From assembly GCA_964611585.1 (NCBI GenBank), contig CAZTAK010000015.1:1-47220 (forward strand): a stretch of DNA of 47,220 nt, read 5' to 3'. This stretch comes from CAZTAK01 sp964611585. GTDB lineage: Bacteria; Pseudomonadota; Alphaproteobacteria; SHVP01. Position numbers and translations under genes: made by a program. A model generated the notes under the pieces. That model saw nothing but the letters and a program-made list of their open reading frames with translations, was not told the origin of the DNA and searched no databases. This document shows positions 19,451 through 27,660 of this stretch, one piece after another (within the stretch, counting starts at the first letter, position 1; each line of letters opens with the position of its first letter).

Positions 19451-19589
19451 TAGAGCAGCATCCGTTCAGGTGGAATCGCCTTCGGCGGTTACTGAACGGA
19501 TAAAGCTGCTCTAACTTCTTAAAAAGTAGAGCAATTTTATTCGCAGGGATTGAACCGCGCCGGTTCAATCCCTACGGATATTGCTCTAG
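19451..19589. repeat. Palindromic element E3 (complete stand-alone H1-H2 type)
   Basis: H1 runs from TAGAGCAGC (19451-19459) to GCTGCTCTA (19505-19513), with ATCCGTTCAG/CTGAACGGAT inside. H2 runs from TAGAGCAAT (19527-19535) to ATTGCTCTA (19580-19588), with AGGGATTGAACCG-CGC-CGGTTCAATCCCT inside. A 13-base linker ACTTCTTAAAAAG joins them. Both outer ends read CTAG. The right end supplies the TAG stop codon of the leftward YejA-like gene (19586-19588). Confidence 0.93.
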
Positions 19590-21430
19590 TCGGGTCGCAG
19601 GGCATCCAGCTTGGCTTCATCGATCCACCAGGTATCGAGGAAGCCCAACGCGAACGGCGGCGGATTATCGGGCCGCCCGAATATCGCCCAATAGGCGACG
19701 GTGTGGTCCGACCGGAACCACTGCGGTATCAGATAATGGTTCCACATCAACACGCGGTCGATGGCGCGGGCGGCCACGGTCAGGCTGGTCCGGTCGGTGG
19801 CCGCAGCCAGATGTTCAAGCAGGTCGTCGATCACCGGATCGGCGATGCCGCCGTAGTTGATGCTGCCTTCGGCGGCCGCCGCGGCCGACCCCCAGAAATT
19901 GCGTTCGCCGATGCCCGGCGTCATCGGGGTGCCGAACGCGATTGTCGTGATGTCGAAATCGAAGGATTGGAGCCGGTTGGCATATTGTGCCGAATCGACG
20001 ATCCGTATCCGGGCGGCGATGCCGAGACGTTCGAGATTGGTAACCATCGGTGCGATGATGCGTTCGAACGACGGGCTGATGAGCAGGAATTCAAGTTCCA
20101 GGCGTTCGCCGGCCTGGTTGCGCAATTCGCCGTCCTCGACCGTCCAGCCCGCGTCTTCCAGCAGGCGCGTCGCGGTGCGCAGACTTTCGCGGATATTCCC
20201 GCTGCCGTCGGTCGCGAGTTGGGTCATCACGCCTTCGAAGAGTCCGGCGGGCAGGTTGTCGCGGTGCGGTTCCAGCAACGCGATTTCGGCCTCGTTCGGC
20301 GGGCTCTGCGCCGCCATCGGCGTATTCTGGTAAATGCTGTTGAGGCGGTCGTAAATTCCATAGAACAGGTTTTCGTTGGTCCATTCGAAATCGAAGGTCA
20401 GCCCGACCGCCTGACGCACGCGCGGGTCGGACAGTTTCGCCAGACGGGTGTTGAGCACGAACCACTGCCGGTTGGCGGGGGACTGATCGGGAATCCGGAC
20501 CTTGATGACGCGCCCGTCCGCAACGGCGGGAAAATCGTAGCCTGTGGCCCAGGTCTTGGAAGTGAATTCTTCGCGAAAATCGTAGTCGCCCGCCTTGAAC
20601 GCCTCGAAGGCGACGGTGCGGTCGCGATAGAAATCAAACCGGATTTCGCCGAAATTGTAGCGCCCGCGATTTACCGGCAAATGCCAGCCCCAGTATTCGC
20701 GCACCCGCTCGTAAACGATGCTGCGGCCCGGATCGGCCGATTTGATCCGGTAGGGGCCGCTCCCCATCGGCGGATCGAAAGTGGTTTTGTCGAACTCGAC
20801 GGTTTCGTAGTAGTCCTTGGACAGGATCGGCATGCCCGCCGCCACCGCCGGCAGGTCGCGTTTGATCGAATCTTCGGTGAACGTGAAGGTGACGGAATCG
20901 GCGCCGACCGCCTCGACCGAGGCGATATCGGCATACTGAATCCGGTAACTGGGGCGGCCCTGTTCCTTCAAAATGTTGAAAGAATAGATTACGTCGTCGA
21001 CGGTGATCGGCGATCCGTCGTGCCAGCGCGCCTCGGGCCGCAGCTTGAACGTCACCCACGCCTTTCCCGGGCCGACATCGACCGATTCGGCGATCAAGCC
21101 ATAGAGCGAATCCGGTTCGTCGGCAGTCCCCGTCATCAGCGATTCGAACGGCAGGAACATCGCGACCGCGCCCATGCCGCGCAGCCGGATTCCTTTGAGA
21201 ATGAACGGATTGAGGTTGTCGAACGATCCCAGATCGCGCAGCCGTACCGTGCCGCCGACGGGCGCGTTGACGTTGACGTAGTCGAACTGGGTGAAATCGC
21301 TGCCGTACTTGAGATCGCCGAACGTCGACATGCCGTGGCGCGGTTCGGCCTCGGCCGGTGCGGCGAAAAGCAACAGCCCAAGGAATGCGGCGCCGGTCAG
21401 GGTGGTCCGGCCAGTCATGGTTCCCGTCAT
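19586..21430 (-). CDS. yejA: YejA-like peptide-binding protein, second of a tandem pair
   Basis: A 614-residue periplasmic binding protein (SBP_bac_5). Signal peptide MTGRTTLTGAAFLGLLLFAAPAEA is followed by EPRHG. YejA-type markers: GDLKYGSDFTQFDYVN, GSFDNLNPFILKG, LRPEARWHDGSPIT, DPPMGSGPYRI and the long RDxTVAFEAFKAGDYDFREE segment. It is homologous along its length to the gene at 21490. ATG 21430 has GGGAG seven bases upstream; the open frame goes far beyond into the previous gene. It is 59 bases after that gene and 318 bases before yejB. A different peptide preference from its partner is a reasonable guess. Confidence 0.9.
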   Translation of the reverse strand: MTGTMTGRTTLTGAAFLGLLLFAAPAEAEPRHGMSTFGDLKYGSDFTQFDYVNVNAPVGGTVRLRDLGSFDNLNPFILKGIRLRGMGAVAMFLPFESLMTGTADEPDSLYGLIAESVDVGPGKAWVTFKLRPEARWHDGSPITVDDVIYSFNILKEQGRPSYRIQYADIASVEAVGADSVTFTFTEDSIKRDLPAVAAGMPILSKDYYETVEFDKTTFDPPMGSGPYRIKSADPGRSIVYERVREYWGWHLPVNRGRYNFGEIRFDFYRDRTVAFEAFKAGDYDFREEFTSKTWATGYDFPAVADGRVIKVRIPDQSPANRQWFVLNTRLAKLSDPRVRQAVGLTFDFEWTNENLFYGIYDRLNSIYQNTPMAAQSPPNEAEIALLEPHRDNLPAGLFEGVMTQLATDGSGNIRESLRTATRLLEDAGWTVEDGELRNQAGERLELEFLLISPSFERIIAPMVTNLERLGIAARIRIVDSAQYANRLQSFDFDITTIAFGTPMTPGIGERNFWGSAAAAAEGSINYGGIADPVIDDLLEHLAAATDRTSLTVAARAIDRVLMWNHYLIPQWFRSDHTVAYWAIFGRPDNPPPFALGFLDTWWIDEAKLDALRPD

Positions 21431-21489
21431 GGCAAGTCTCCCGTCCTGGACCGGCGGCGGCGCGGCGGCGCGGGCACGAGCAACCGGGT

Positions 21490-23346
21490 TCAGTTGTCGC
21501 TCAGTGCCGATTCGCCCCGCTTCATTGCCTCGTCGCGCGCCGGATCGATCCACCAGGTGTTGAACCCGAGACTGTACTTCGGGGTGATTTCGGGCCGTCC
21601 GAACCGGTTCCAGTAGGCGACGCGGTACGACCGGATGTGCCACTGCGGCACGACATAATGGCTCCACAACAGCACCCGGTCGAGCGCCCGGGTGGCGGCA
21701 ATCAGATGCTCGCGGTCGGGCGTGGCGATGACCTTGTCGATCAATTGGTCCACCACCGGGTCGTTGACCCCGATCAGGTTGCGGCTGCCGTTGACATCGG
21801 CGTTGTAGGACCCCCAGAAGTCGCGCTGCTCGTTGCCGGGCGACAGCGACTGGCTAAAGGTGCTGACGACGACGTCGAAATCGAACTCGTCCAGCCGGTT
21901 CTGGTACTGGGCGGTATCGACGGTGCGAATCGAGGCGCTGACGCCGAGCTTTTCGAGGTTGCTGACATAAGGCGAGACGATGCGCTCGAACGCGGGCGAG
22001 ACCAGCAGGAATTCGATGTTCATGGCCTCGCCGGTGGCGGCGTTGGTGAGGGTGCCGTCCTGCACCTCCCATCCCGCCTCCTTCAGGAGGCCCAGCGCGG
22101 TCCGCAGGTTGCCGCGAATGTTGCCCGTGCCGTCGGATTTCGGCGCCCGGTATTCGGTGGTGAACACCTCATCCGGTAATTGGCTCCGGAACGGCTCAAG
22201 GTATTCGAGTTCGAGCGTCCCCGGCGTCCCCGCCGAGGCCAGTTCCGAGTTCGAGAAATAGCTCTCGGTCCGGGTGTACTGGCCGTAGAACAGGTTCCTG
22301 TTGGCCCACTCGAAATCGAAGGCATAGCCCAGCGCCGCCCGCACGTTGCGGTCGGTGAACTTGCTGCGGCGGGTGTTGAATATGAAGGCCTGCATCCCGG
22401 TCGGGTTCTGGTGGCGGATGGTTTCCTGGATCGCCAGGCCCTTTTCCTTGGCCGGGAACTCATAGCCCGTGGCCCACTGTTTGGAGCTGTTTTCCGACCG
22501 GAAGTCGTACTCGTGCGCCTTGAAGGCCTCCAGCGCCACGGTCTGATCGCGGTAATAGTCGTAACGGATTTCGTCGAAGTTGTTCTGACCCTTGTTGACC
22601 GGAAGGTTTTCGCCCCAGTAGTCCGTGACGCGCTCGTAGGTGATCGAGCGCCCGGGGTCGACCGACTTGACGCGGTAGGGGCCGCTTCCCATCGGCGGGT
22701 CGAAGGTGGTCTCGTCGAAGACGTGGGTGTCGTAATAGGCCTTCGAAAGAACCGCCAGCTGTCCCATGATGTAAGGGAGTTCGCGGTTGAGCTCACCCTC
22801 GAAGGTGAACTTGACGCGCGCGTCGCCCAGCGTCTCGGCGCTCGCCACGTTCTTATAGTAGTTGCGGTAGAACGGATGGCCCTGCGTTGTCAGAATGTCG
22901 AAACTGAACACGACGTCCTCGCCCGTCACTTGCGTGCCGTCGTGCCAGCGTGCCTCGGGCCTCAGGTTGAAGATCACCCACGACAGGTCGTCGGCGATTT
23001 CAATGGTTTCGGCCAGTTGGCCGTAATGGGCATTGGGTTCGTCGGACGAACTCGACATCAGCGTTTCGAACAATTGCCCGATTCCGGCTGCGGAGCGTCC
23101 CTTGAGAATGAACGGGTTAAGCGAATCGAACGAACCGATCGAATAGAGCGCAACCGATCCGCCCTTGGGGGCGTCGGGATTGGCGTACTCGTAGTGGGTG
23201 AAATCGGGCCCGTATTTCAGTTCGCCCGACAGCACCTGCCCGTGGACCGTGGTCGAGCCTTGCGACCAGGCCGCTCCGGTTGCGGCAAGCACCAGGCCGC
23301 CGGCAACCGCCGCCGCCGCGGCAATCCGTTTCGCCGAATGGGTCAT
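21490..23346 (-). CDS. yejA: YejA-like peptide-binding protein, first of a tandem pair
   Basis: A 618-residue periplasmic binding protein. Signal sequence: MTHSAKRIAAAAAVAGGLVLAATGAAWSQG. The mature part shows GELKYGPDFTHYEYANPDAPKGG, GSFDSLNPFILKGRSAAG, LRPEARWHDGTQVTGEDVVFSF, FDPPMGSGPYRVKSVDPGRS and YDYYRDQTVALEAFKAHEYDFRSEN, all usual in YejA. ATG 23346 is preceded by AAAGG at a good distance. It is the likely first gene of the leftward peptide-uptake cluster, with element E4 and about 270 bases between it and hisN upstream. Confidence 0.92.
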   Translation of the reverse strand: MTHSAKRIAAAAAVAGGLVLAATGAAWSQGSTTVHGQVLSGELKYGPDFTHYEYANPDAPKGGSVALYSIGSFDSLNPFILKGRSAAGIGQLFETLMSSSSDEPNAHYGQLAETIEIADDLSWVIFNLRPEARWHDGTQVTGEDVVFSFDILTTQGHPFYRNYYKNVASAETLGDARVKFTFEGELNRELPYIMGQLAVLSKAYYDTHVFDETTFDPPMGSGPYRVKSVDPGRSITYERVTDYWGENLPVNKGQNNFDEIRYDYYRDQTVALEAFKAHEYDFRSENSSKQWATGYEFPAKEKGLAIQETIRHQNPTGMQAFIFNTRRSKFTDRNVRAALGYAFDFEWANRNLFYGQYTRTESYFSNSELASAGTPGTLELEYLEPFRSQLPDEVFTTEYRAPKSDGTGNIRGNLRTALGLLKEAGWEVQDGTLTNAATGEAMNIEFLLVSPAFERIVSPYVSNLEKLGVSASIRTVDTAQYQNRLDEFDFDVVVSTFSQSLSPGNEQRDFWGSYNADVNGSRNLIGVNDPVVDQLIDKVIATPDREHLIAATRALDRVLLWSHYVVPQWHIRSYRVAYWNRFGRPEITPKYSLGFNTWWIDPARDEAMKRGESALSDN

Positions 23347-23485
23347 GGGGTGCGCCTTTCCGATTCCTGCCCTGAAGCGCTGAGTCTCGCGCAACGCACA
23401 ATCATAATCAATTTTGGCGGAATTGGGGGCAAAGGCCCTGAACGGCACAGGTTTATTGAGCGCGATGGCGGGCGTGCCCGGGCCT

Positions 23486-23620
23486 GGAGCCGCATCCGTT
23501 CAGGAGGAATCGCCTGCGGCGATCGCCGCGCGCACAACGCGGCCTTAACGTCTTGAAGGGGTGAGCAATATTGCCCGAACGGCCTGCGCCGCGCCGGCGC
23601 AAGACCTTCGGGCTATTCTT
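23486..23620. repeat. Palindromic element E4 (degenerate H1-H2 type)
   Basis: Keeps GCATCCGTTCAGGAGGAATCGCC, the linker TTAACGTCTTGAAG, TGAGCAATATTG, a GCGCCGCGCCGGCGC core and CCTTCGGGCTATTCTTGG. The arms have many changes compared with E3. The TAG stop of the leftward hisN-like gene (23613-23615) lies inside its right end. Confidence 0.75.
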
Positions 23621-24401
23621 GGGCCGCCGGTCCGAGGTGCGCCAGCGCCGCCTCGTGAACGCGCGAATCGCCAGCCGCCACCACGCGGCCGTCGCTGCCG
23701 CGGCCAAGCGGCGCGCCATCCCAATCGGTGATGGTCCCGCCCGCGCCCTCGATCACCGGGACCAGCGCGGCAAAGTCGTAGTATTCCATGGTCGCTTCGA
23801 TCACCAGATCGACGAAGCCCGCGGCAAGCAGGCCATAGGCATAGCAGTCGGTGCCGTATCGCACGCGCGCGGCCTGATCGCGGATGATTGCGAACGCCGC
23901 ACCCTCGGCCTCGGTAAACATCGCTGCATCGGTGCAGTCGAGGGACGCCTGGCCAAGCCCGGCGCAGGGGCGCACGCTAATGTCCCGGTTGTTTAGTGTC
24001 GTCGGGCGCCCCCTGGCGCCAACCCAGCGTTCGCCCGACACCGGCTGGTCGATGATGCCCAGCACCGTTTCACCCTTGTGAACCAGTGCAATCAGGGTGC
24101 CGAACCAGGGCCGTCCGGTGACGAACGATGTTGTGCCGTCGATCGGATCCAGCACCCAGACCGAGCCGGCGCCCGCGTCCGATTCGCCGAATTCCTCGCC
24201 GATGACGCCGTGGCCGGGATAGTGCCGCGCGATGAGATCGCGCATCGCGCGCTCGCCCTCGCGGTCGGCCTGGGTAACCGGGGTCGAGTCGGCCTTGGTT
24301 TCGACCGGGATCGGTTGCCGGAAATAGGGGCGGATCGCCTCGCCGGCGGCGTCCGCCAGACGGCCCGCAAACGCAACCAGATCAGCGGGACAAGTGCTCA
24401 T
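23613..24401 (-). CDS. hisN: Inositol-monophosphatase family; probable histidinol-phosphatase
   Basis: A 262-residue phosphatase of the Li-sensitive, Mg-dependent superfamily. It has TKADSTPVTQADREGERAMR (about 34-53), GEEFGESD (metal Glu), WVLDPIDGTTSFVTGRPWFGTL (metal Asp, Asp) and the late YYDFAALVPVIEGAGGTITDWDG. The GRPWFGT form and the YDFAAL segment are closer to HisN-type histidinol-phosphatases than to SuhB. It would complete histidine synthesis by dephosphorylating L-histidinol phosphate. ATG 24401 is preferred over TTG 24413; neither has a strong ribosome site. It follows the cytochrome gene by 24 bases. Confidence 0.82.
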   Translation of the reverse strand: MSTCPADLVAFAGRLADAAGEAIRPYFRQPIPVETKADSTPVTQADREGERAMRDLIARHYPGHGVIGEEFGESDAGAGSVWVLDPIDGTTSFVTGRPWFGTLIALVHKGETVLGIIDQPVSGERWVGARGRPTTLNNRDISVRPCAGLGQASLDCTDAAMFTEAEGAAFAIIRDQAARVRYGTDCYAYGLLAAGFVDLVIEATMEYYDFAALVPVIEGAGGTITDWDGAPLGRGSDGRVVAAGDSRVHEAALAHLGPAAQE

Positions 24402-24425
24402 CCCACGATCCAAGCCGGTGCGGGT

Positions 24426-24965
24426 CTAGCTCGGTGGCAAGGGCAGAACGGTATCGCTGTTCTCCCGCAGGAGAAGAATGACGTTGGCGCGGTCTGCCGG
24501 ATCCTTGACGCCGCCAAATCCCATCTTGGTGCCCGGCACCGCGGCCTTGGGATTCTCAAGATAGGCATCGATTTCTGCATAGCCCCAATCGCCGCCCAGG
24601 TCCCGGAAGGCCGACGAGTAACGAAACCCTTCGACGCCGCCGCGCGGCGAGCCCAGAACGCCCCACAGGTTGGGGCCGATCTTGTTGTCCTCGCCCTTTT
24701 GCAGGTTGTGGCAGGCGGTGCATTTTCGAATCGTACGCGCCCCGTCGGCGGCGCTGCCGGCATTCAAAAGCGCCGCCAGCGTCGGCACTGTCGTTGCGTC
24801 TTCGGCCTCGGTTTCGGCAGGTGCGACGCCTTCGAATGCGCCGTAGGCGTTGTGCTCGGGCACCTCAATTTCGAACAGAACGTCCGTGACCATGGCCAGG
24901 ACGATCACGACCAGCAGGGTCCCAAGAAAGGTGCCGGCAAACTTATTGAATTCAAAAAAGTCCAT
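24426..24965 (-). CDS. cycM: Membrane-anchored class I cytochrome c (CycM-type)
   Basis: A 179-residue protein. An uncleaved N-terminal segment (about 8-29, GTFLGTLLVVIVLAMVTDVL) anchors it in the inner membrane. A Glu/Ala/Thr-rich linker (40-68) leads to a single cytochrome domain with KCTACHN (heme Cys82, Cys85, His86), GPNLWGVLG and GTKMGF (axial Met148). Cytochromes of this type carry electrons from the bc1 complex to terminal oxidases in alphaproteobacteria. Transcribed leftward with hisN, divergent from kdsB; its promoter should lie in 24966-25132. Confidence 0.9.
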   Translation of the reverse strand: MDFFEFNKFAGTFLGTLLVVIVLAMVTDVLFEIEVPEHNAYGAFEGVAPAETEAEDATTVPTLAALLNAGSAADGARTIRKCTACHNLQKGEDNKIGPNLWGVLGSPRGGVEGFRYSSAFRDLGGDWGYAEIDAYLENPKAAVPGTKMGFGGVKDPADRANVILLLRENSDTVLPLPPS

Positions 24966-25132
24966 GTCGCTCCCCGCGCTCGGTGGCGGCGCAGATTATC
25001 GGCTTTTCGCAGGCGCGCGCAACTCGTATAAAGGTCCCGCCCGCAGCGGGCCTGTGGCGCCGGAAGTCTCTGGAATCATGTTATTTTCCGGTTTTGCGGG
25101 TACGCGCGGCGGTATCGAGGCGGTGCTCCACC

Positions 25133-25870
25133 ATGAACCCGATCGTCGTCATCCCGGCACGGCTGGCATCCCGGCGCCTTCCCGGTAAGCCGCTTGCCGA
25201 AATCGGCGGCGAGCCGATGATCGTTCACGTCTGGCGGCGCGCCCGGGAGGCGGGTCTCGGGCCCGTCCTGGTCGCCTGCGCCGAGACCGAAATCGCCGAC
25301 GCGGTCCGGGCCGCAGGCGGTGATGCCGTGCTGACCCGCCGCGATCATCCCTCGGGTTCCGACCGCGTGTTCGAGGCGGTCGAATCGGTGGATGCGGACG
25401 GTGCCTACGACGTCGTTGTCAACCTGCAGGGGGATTTCCCGACCGTCGACGCGCGCGACCTTGCAGCGGTGACGGAACCCTTGTCCGATCCGGCCTGCGA
25501 CATCGCCACACTGGTCAATCCATTCGCCTCATCCGCCGATATTGCCGATCCCAACAAGGTCAAGGCGGCGGTCGAAGCAGCGCCCGGCGCGCGCACCGGA
25601 CGGGTGCTTTTTTTCTCGCGCAACCCGGTGCCCGCGGGCGAAGGCCCGATCTACCACCACATCGGCATCTACGCCTACCGGCGCGCGGTGCTGGCGCGGT
25701 TCGTGCGATTGCCGAGGGGCGTTCTCGAAACCCGCGAGCGGCTGGAACAGTTGCGCGCGCTTGGGGCCGGGATGCGGATCGACGCCACCTTCGTTGACAG
25801 CTCTCCGATGGGTGTCGATACTCCCGCCGATCTCGACCGGGCCCGGGCGCAGCTTGTGCCGGGCGCCTGA
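25133..25870 (+). CDS. kdsB: 3-deoxy-manno-octulosonate cytidylyltransferase
   Basis: A 245-residue CMP-KDO synthetase. N-terminal nucleotide-binding loop MNPIVVIPARLASRRLPGKPL, then VVNLQGDFP (the QGD metal/nucleotide site; many homologues have QGDEP), FFSRNPVP, HHIGIYAYRR and a C-terminal GVDTPADLDRAR. It activates KDO for lipopolysaccharide inner core, so a Gram-negative envelope is implied. The start at 25133 matches the family N-terminus; the longer open frame upstream is not supported. pheA follows after 55 bases on the same strand. Confidence 0.95.
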   Translation: MNPIVVIPARLASRRLPGKPLAEIGGEPMIVHVWRRAREAGLGPVLVACAETEIADAVRAAGGDAVLTRRDHPSGSDRVFEAVESVDADGAYDVVVNLQGDFPTVDARDLAAVTEPLSDPACDIATLVNPFASSADIADPNKVKAAVEAAPGARTGRVLFFSRNPVPAGEGPIYHHIGIYAYRRAVLARFVRLPRGVLETRERLEQLRALGAGMRIDATFVDSSPMGVDTPADLDRARAQLVPGA

Positions 25871-25925
25871 GCGCCGTTTGCGGCCGCACCCGCCTGATCT
25901 CTTAATCCGCTCGACAGAGTCTTCG

Positions 25926-26780
25926 ATGTCCGACAACGATCCCGCGAATACCATTGCGTTTCAGGGGCACGCCGGTGCCTATTCGCACCTCGCCAGCCGC
26001 GACGTCTATCCCGGGATGACGGTGCTGCCTCAGCCCGATTTCGAGGCGGCCTTCGAAGCGGTCGCGACGGGTAAAGCGGCGCTGGCGATGATTCCGATCG
26101 AAAATTCGCTGGCCGGCCGGGTTGCCGACATTCACCATCTGCTGCCGGAATCCGGACTTTTTCTCGTCGCCGAGCACTTCCAGCGCGTGAACCACCATCT
26201 GATGGGAATCGAGGGCGCGACGCTCAAGGGCCTCAAGACAGTGCACAGTCACGTTCATGCCCTGGGTCAGTGCCGCGATCACATCCGCGCGCTTGGACTG
26301 ACGCCCAGCGTTCAGGCCGATACCGCGGGTTCGGCGCGCGACGTGGCGGCGGCTGGCGATCCGACGCAGGCAGCGATTGCGTCTTCGATTGCCGCCGAGA
26401 TCTACGGCCTCAAGATTCTCAAGCCCGATTTCGAGGATGCCGACCACAACACCACGCGCTTCGTCGTCCTGGCGCGCGAGTCAAAGCGGCCGCCTGCCGG
26501 TGCGGGTCCGGCGATGACCTCGATCGTGTTCCGGGTGCGCAACGTGCCGGCGGCGCTCTACAAGGCGATGGGCGGTTTCGCCACCAACGGTATCAACATG
26601 GTGAAGCTCGAAAGCTATCAGCTCGGCGGCACTTTCAACGCGACGCAATTCTTCGCCGACATCGAAGGCCACCCCGACGAAGTCGGCGTCAAATTCGCCT
26701 TCGAGGAACTGGAATTCTACACAAACTATTTCCGGGTTCTCGGCACCTATCCGGCACACCCGTTCCGCGGCCTGACCTGA
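25926..26780 (+). CDS. pheA: Prephenate dehydratase
   Basis: A 284-residue monofunctional enzyme that turns prephenate into phenylpyruvate in phenylalanine synthesis. The catalytic part has IAFQGHAGAYSHLA, MIPIENSLAGRVADIHHLL and DADHNTTRFVVLA with the conserved Thr-Arg-Phe. A C-terminal ACT domain (about 198-275: SIVFRVRNVPAALYKAMGGFATNGINMVKLESY) is the phenylalanine feedback site. No chorismate mutase domain is fused. ATG 25926 gives the usual N-terminus; its ribosome site is weak. It likely shares a transcript with kdsB. Confidence 0.95.
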   Translation: MSDNDPANTIAFQGHAGAYSHLASRDVYPGMTVLPQPDFEAAFEAVATGKAALAMIPIENSLAGRVADIHHLLPESGLFLVAEHFQRVNHHLMGIEGATLKGLKTVHSHVHALGQCRDHIRALGLTPSVQADTAGSARDVAAAGDPTQAAIASSIAAEIYGLKILKPDFEDADHNTTRFVVLARESKRPPAGAGPAMTSIVFRVRNVPAALYKAMGGFATNGINMVKLESYQLGGTFNATQFFADIEGHPDEVGVKFAFEELEFYTNYFRVLGTYPAHPFRGLT

Positions 26781-26838
26781 GCGCCCCTTGCGGGGCCGGG
26801 GCCGAATCTCCCGCCCCGGCAGGTTCGATCCGTCCGGC

Positions 26839-27504
26839 TCAGATCGACTGGCCGATGCCGACGAATGCGGCCACGATCAGGCCGGTCCACAATGCGATCA
26901 CCCACGGTTTGACCCAGATGACGGGCCACCTGAGCGCCGCCTCCGTTTCCGGATTGAAGCCTTCCTTTGCCATGCGCGCCAAAGCCGGGCCAAAGGAGGC
27001 AAAGGCAAAACGGATGCCGATGCCGCAGGCGAGAACGTAGGCGAAAATCAACGCTTTCAGGGCGAGCCAGTTCTCGACGAAGGGCGTGCCCGTCACGAAC
27101 GACCACAGTGCGGCGGCGGTGAGGGCGACGATCAGGAGTACGCGGATCAGGAGATCGAGATTGGCGAGGTTCCGTCCGAGCGGCGTGCCACGCCGCCGCT
27201 CGGATGCCTTGGCGACGACGATCCAGACCGCTGTTCCGATCCAGGCGAGCCACAGCCAGGGGCCCGATATCGGAGACAGGCCCAGATTGGCCGCGAGTTG
27301 CAGTCCGACCACCAGCATCAGTTGGCTGGCGAACCCAGGAATCGAATTGATGATGCCCAGAATCTTGGCGATGGCGAGCCGCGTCTCCATCGAATGGTTG
27401 CGGTTGATGATCTGGAGCGAGGAAATGAACACGCCGATATCGGCACCCAGCCAATAGACGAAGAGAAGGACGTGGGCGAGAATCCAGAAAGTCTGAGCGT
27501 CCAT
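26839..27504 (-). CDS. Integral membrane protein of unknown function (paralogue of the gene at 6406-7074)
   Basis: A 221-residue protein with about six hydrophobic segments. It shares with the 6406-7074 protein an equal length, the N-terminal FWI...H...WLGADIGVF, LGLSPISGPWLWLAWI, VENWLALKAL and a C-terminal KPWVIALW. No named family is recognised with confidence. It lies on the minus strand between convergent pheA and upstream nudC; 156 bases separate it from nudC, so cotranscription is possible. Conserved Trp, Asp and His in the first segment could form a binding site. Confidence 0.8.
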   Translation of the reverse strand: MDAQTFWILAHVLLFVYWLGADIGVFISSLQIINRNHSMETRLAIAKILGIINSIPGFASQLMLVVGLQLAANLGLSPISGPWLWLAWIGTAVWIVVAKASERRRGTPLGRNLANLDLLIRVLLIVALTAAALWSFVTGTPFVENWLALKALIFAYVLACGIGIRFAFASFGPALARMAKEGFNPETEAALRWPVIWVKPWVIALWTGLIVAAFVGIGQSI

Positions 27505-27660
27505 TATTGTTCTTTCCGGCGGCGCGGGCGCGGTTCCGCCTGCAAGTGGGAGGGGGCCGAACCGGTCTTGGAAATCAGGCCCGCGGGGCCGGCATTCCGG
27601 ACGCAGACGCGGTCGCGATTCCGGGCGGCCGCCCGGCCGCTGCCGCCAAGGATGGTGGGG

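Noticed and set aside
19550..21616. Rightward frame of 688 codons
   Set aside because: Antisense to the second YejA-like gene, which has a signal peptide and family motifs. High GC at third positions explains the absence of stops.
22180..23556. Rightward frame of 458 codons
   Set aside because: Antisense to the first YejA-like gene and without recognisable domains.
23613..24401. SuhB-type inositol monophosphatase instead of HisN
   Set aside because: The GRPWFGT and YYDFAAL segments fit HisN-type enzymes better; the choice remains a matter of degree within one superfamily.
26781..26838. GCCCC-TTGC-GGGGC hairpin after pheA as a rho-independent terminator
   Set aside because: The stem is short and no T tract follows on either strand.
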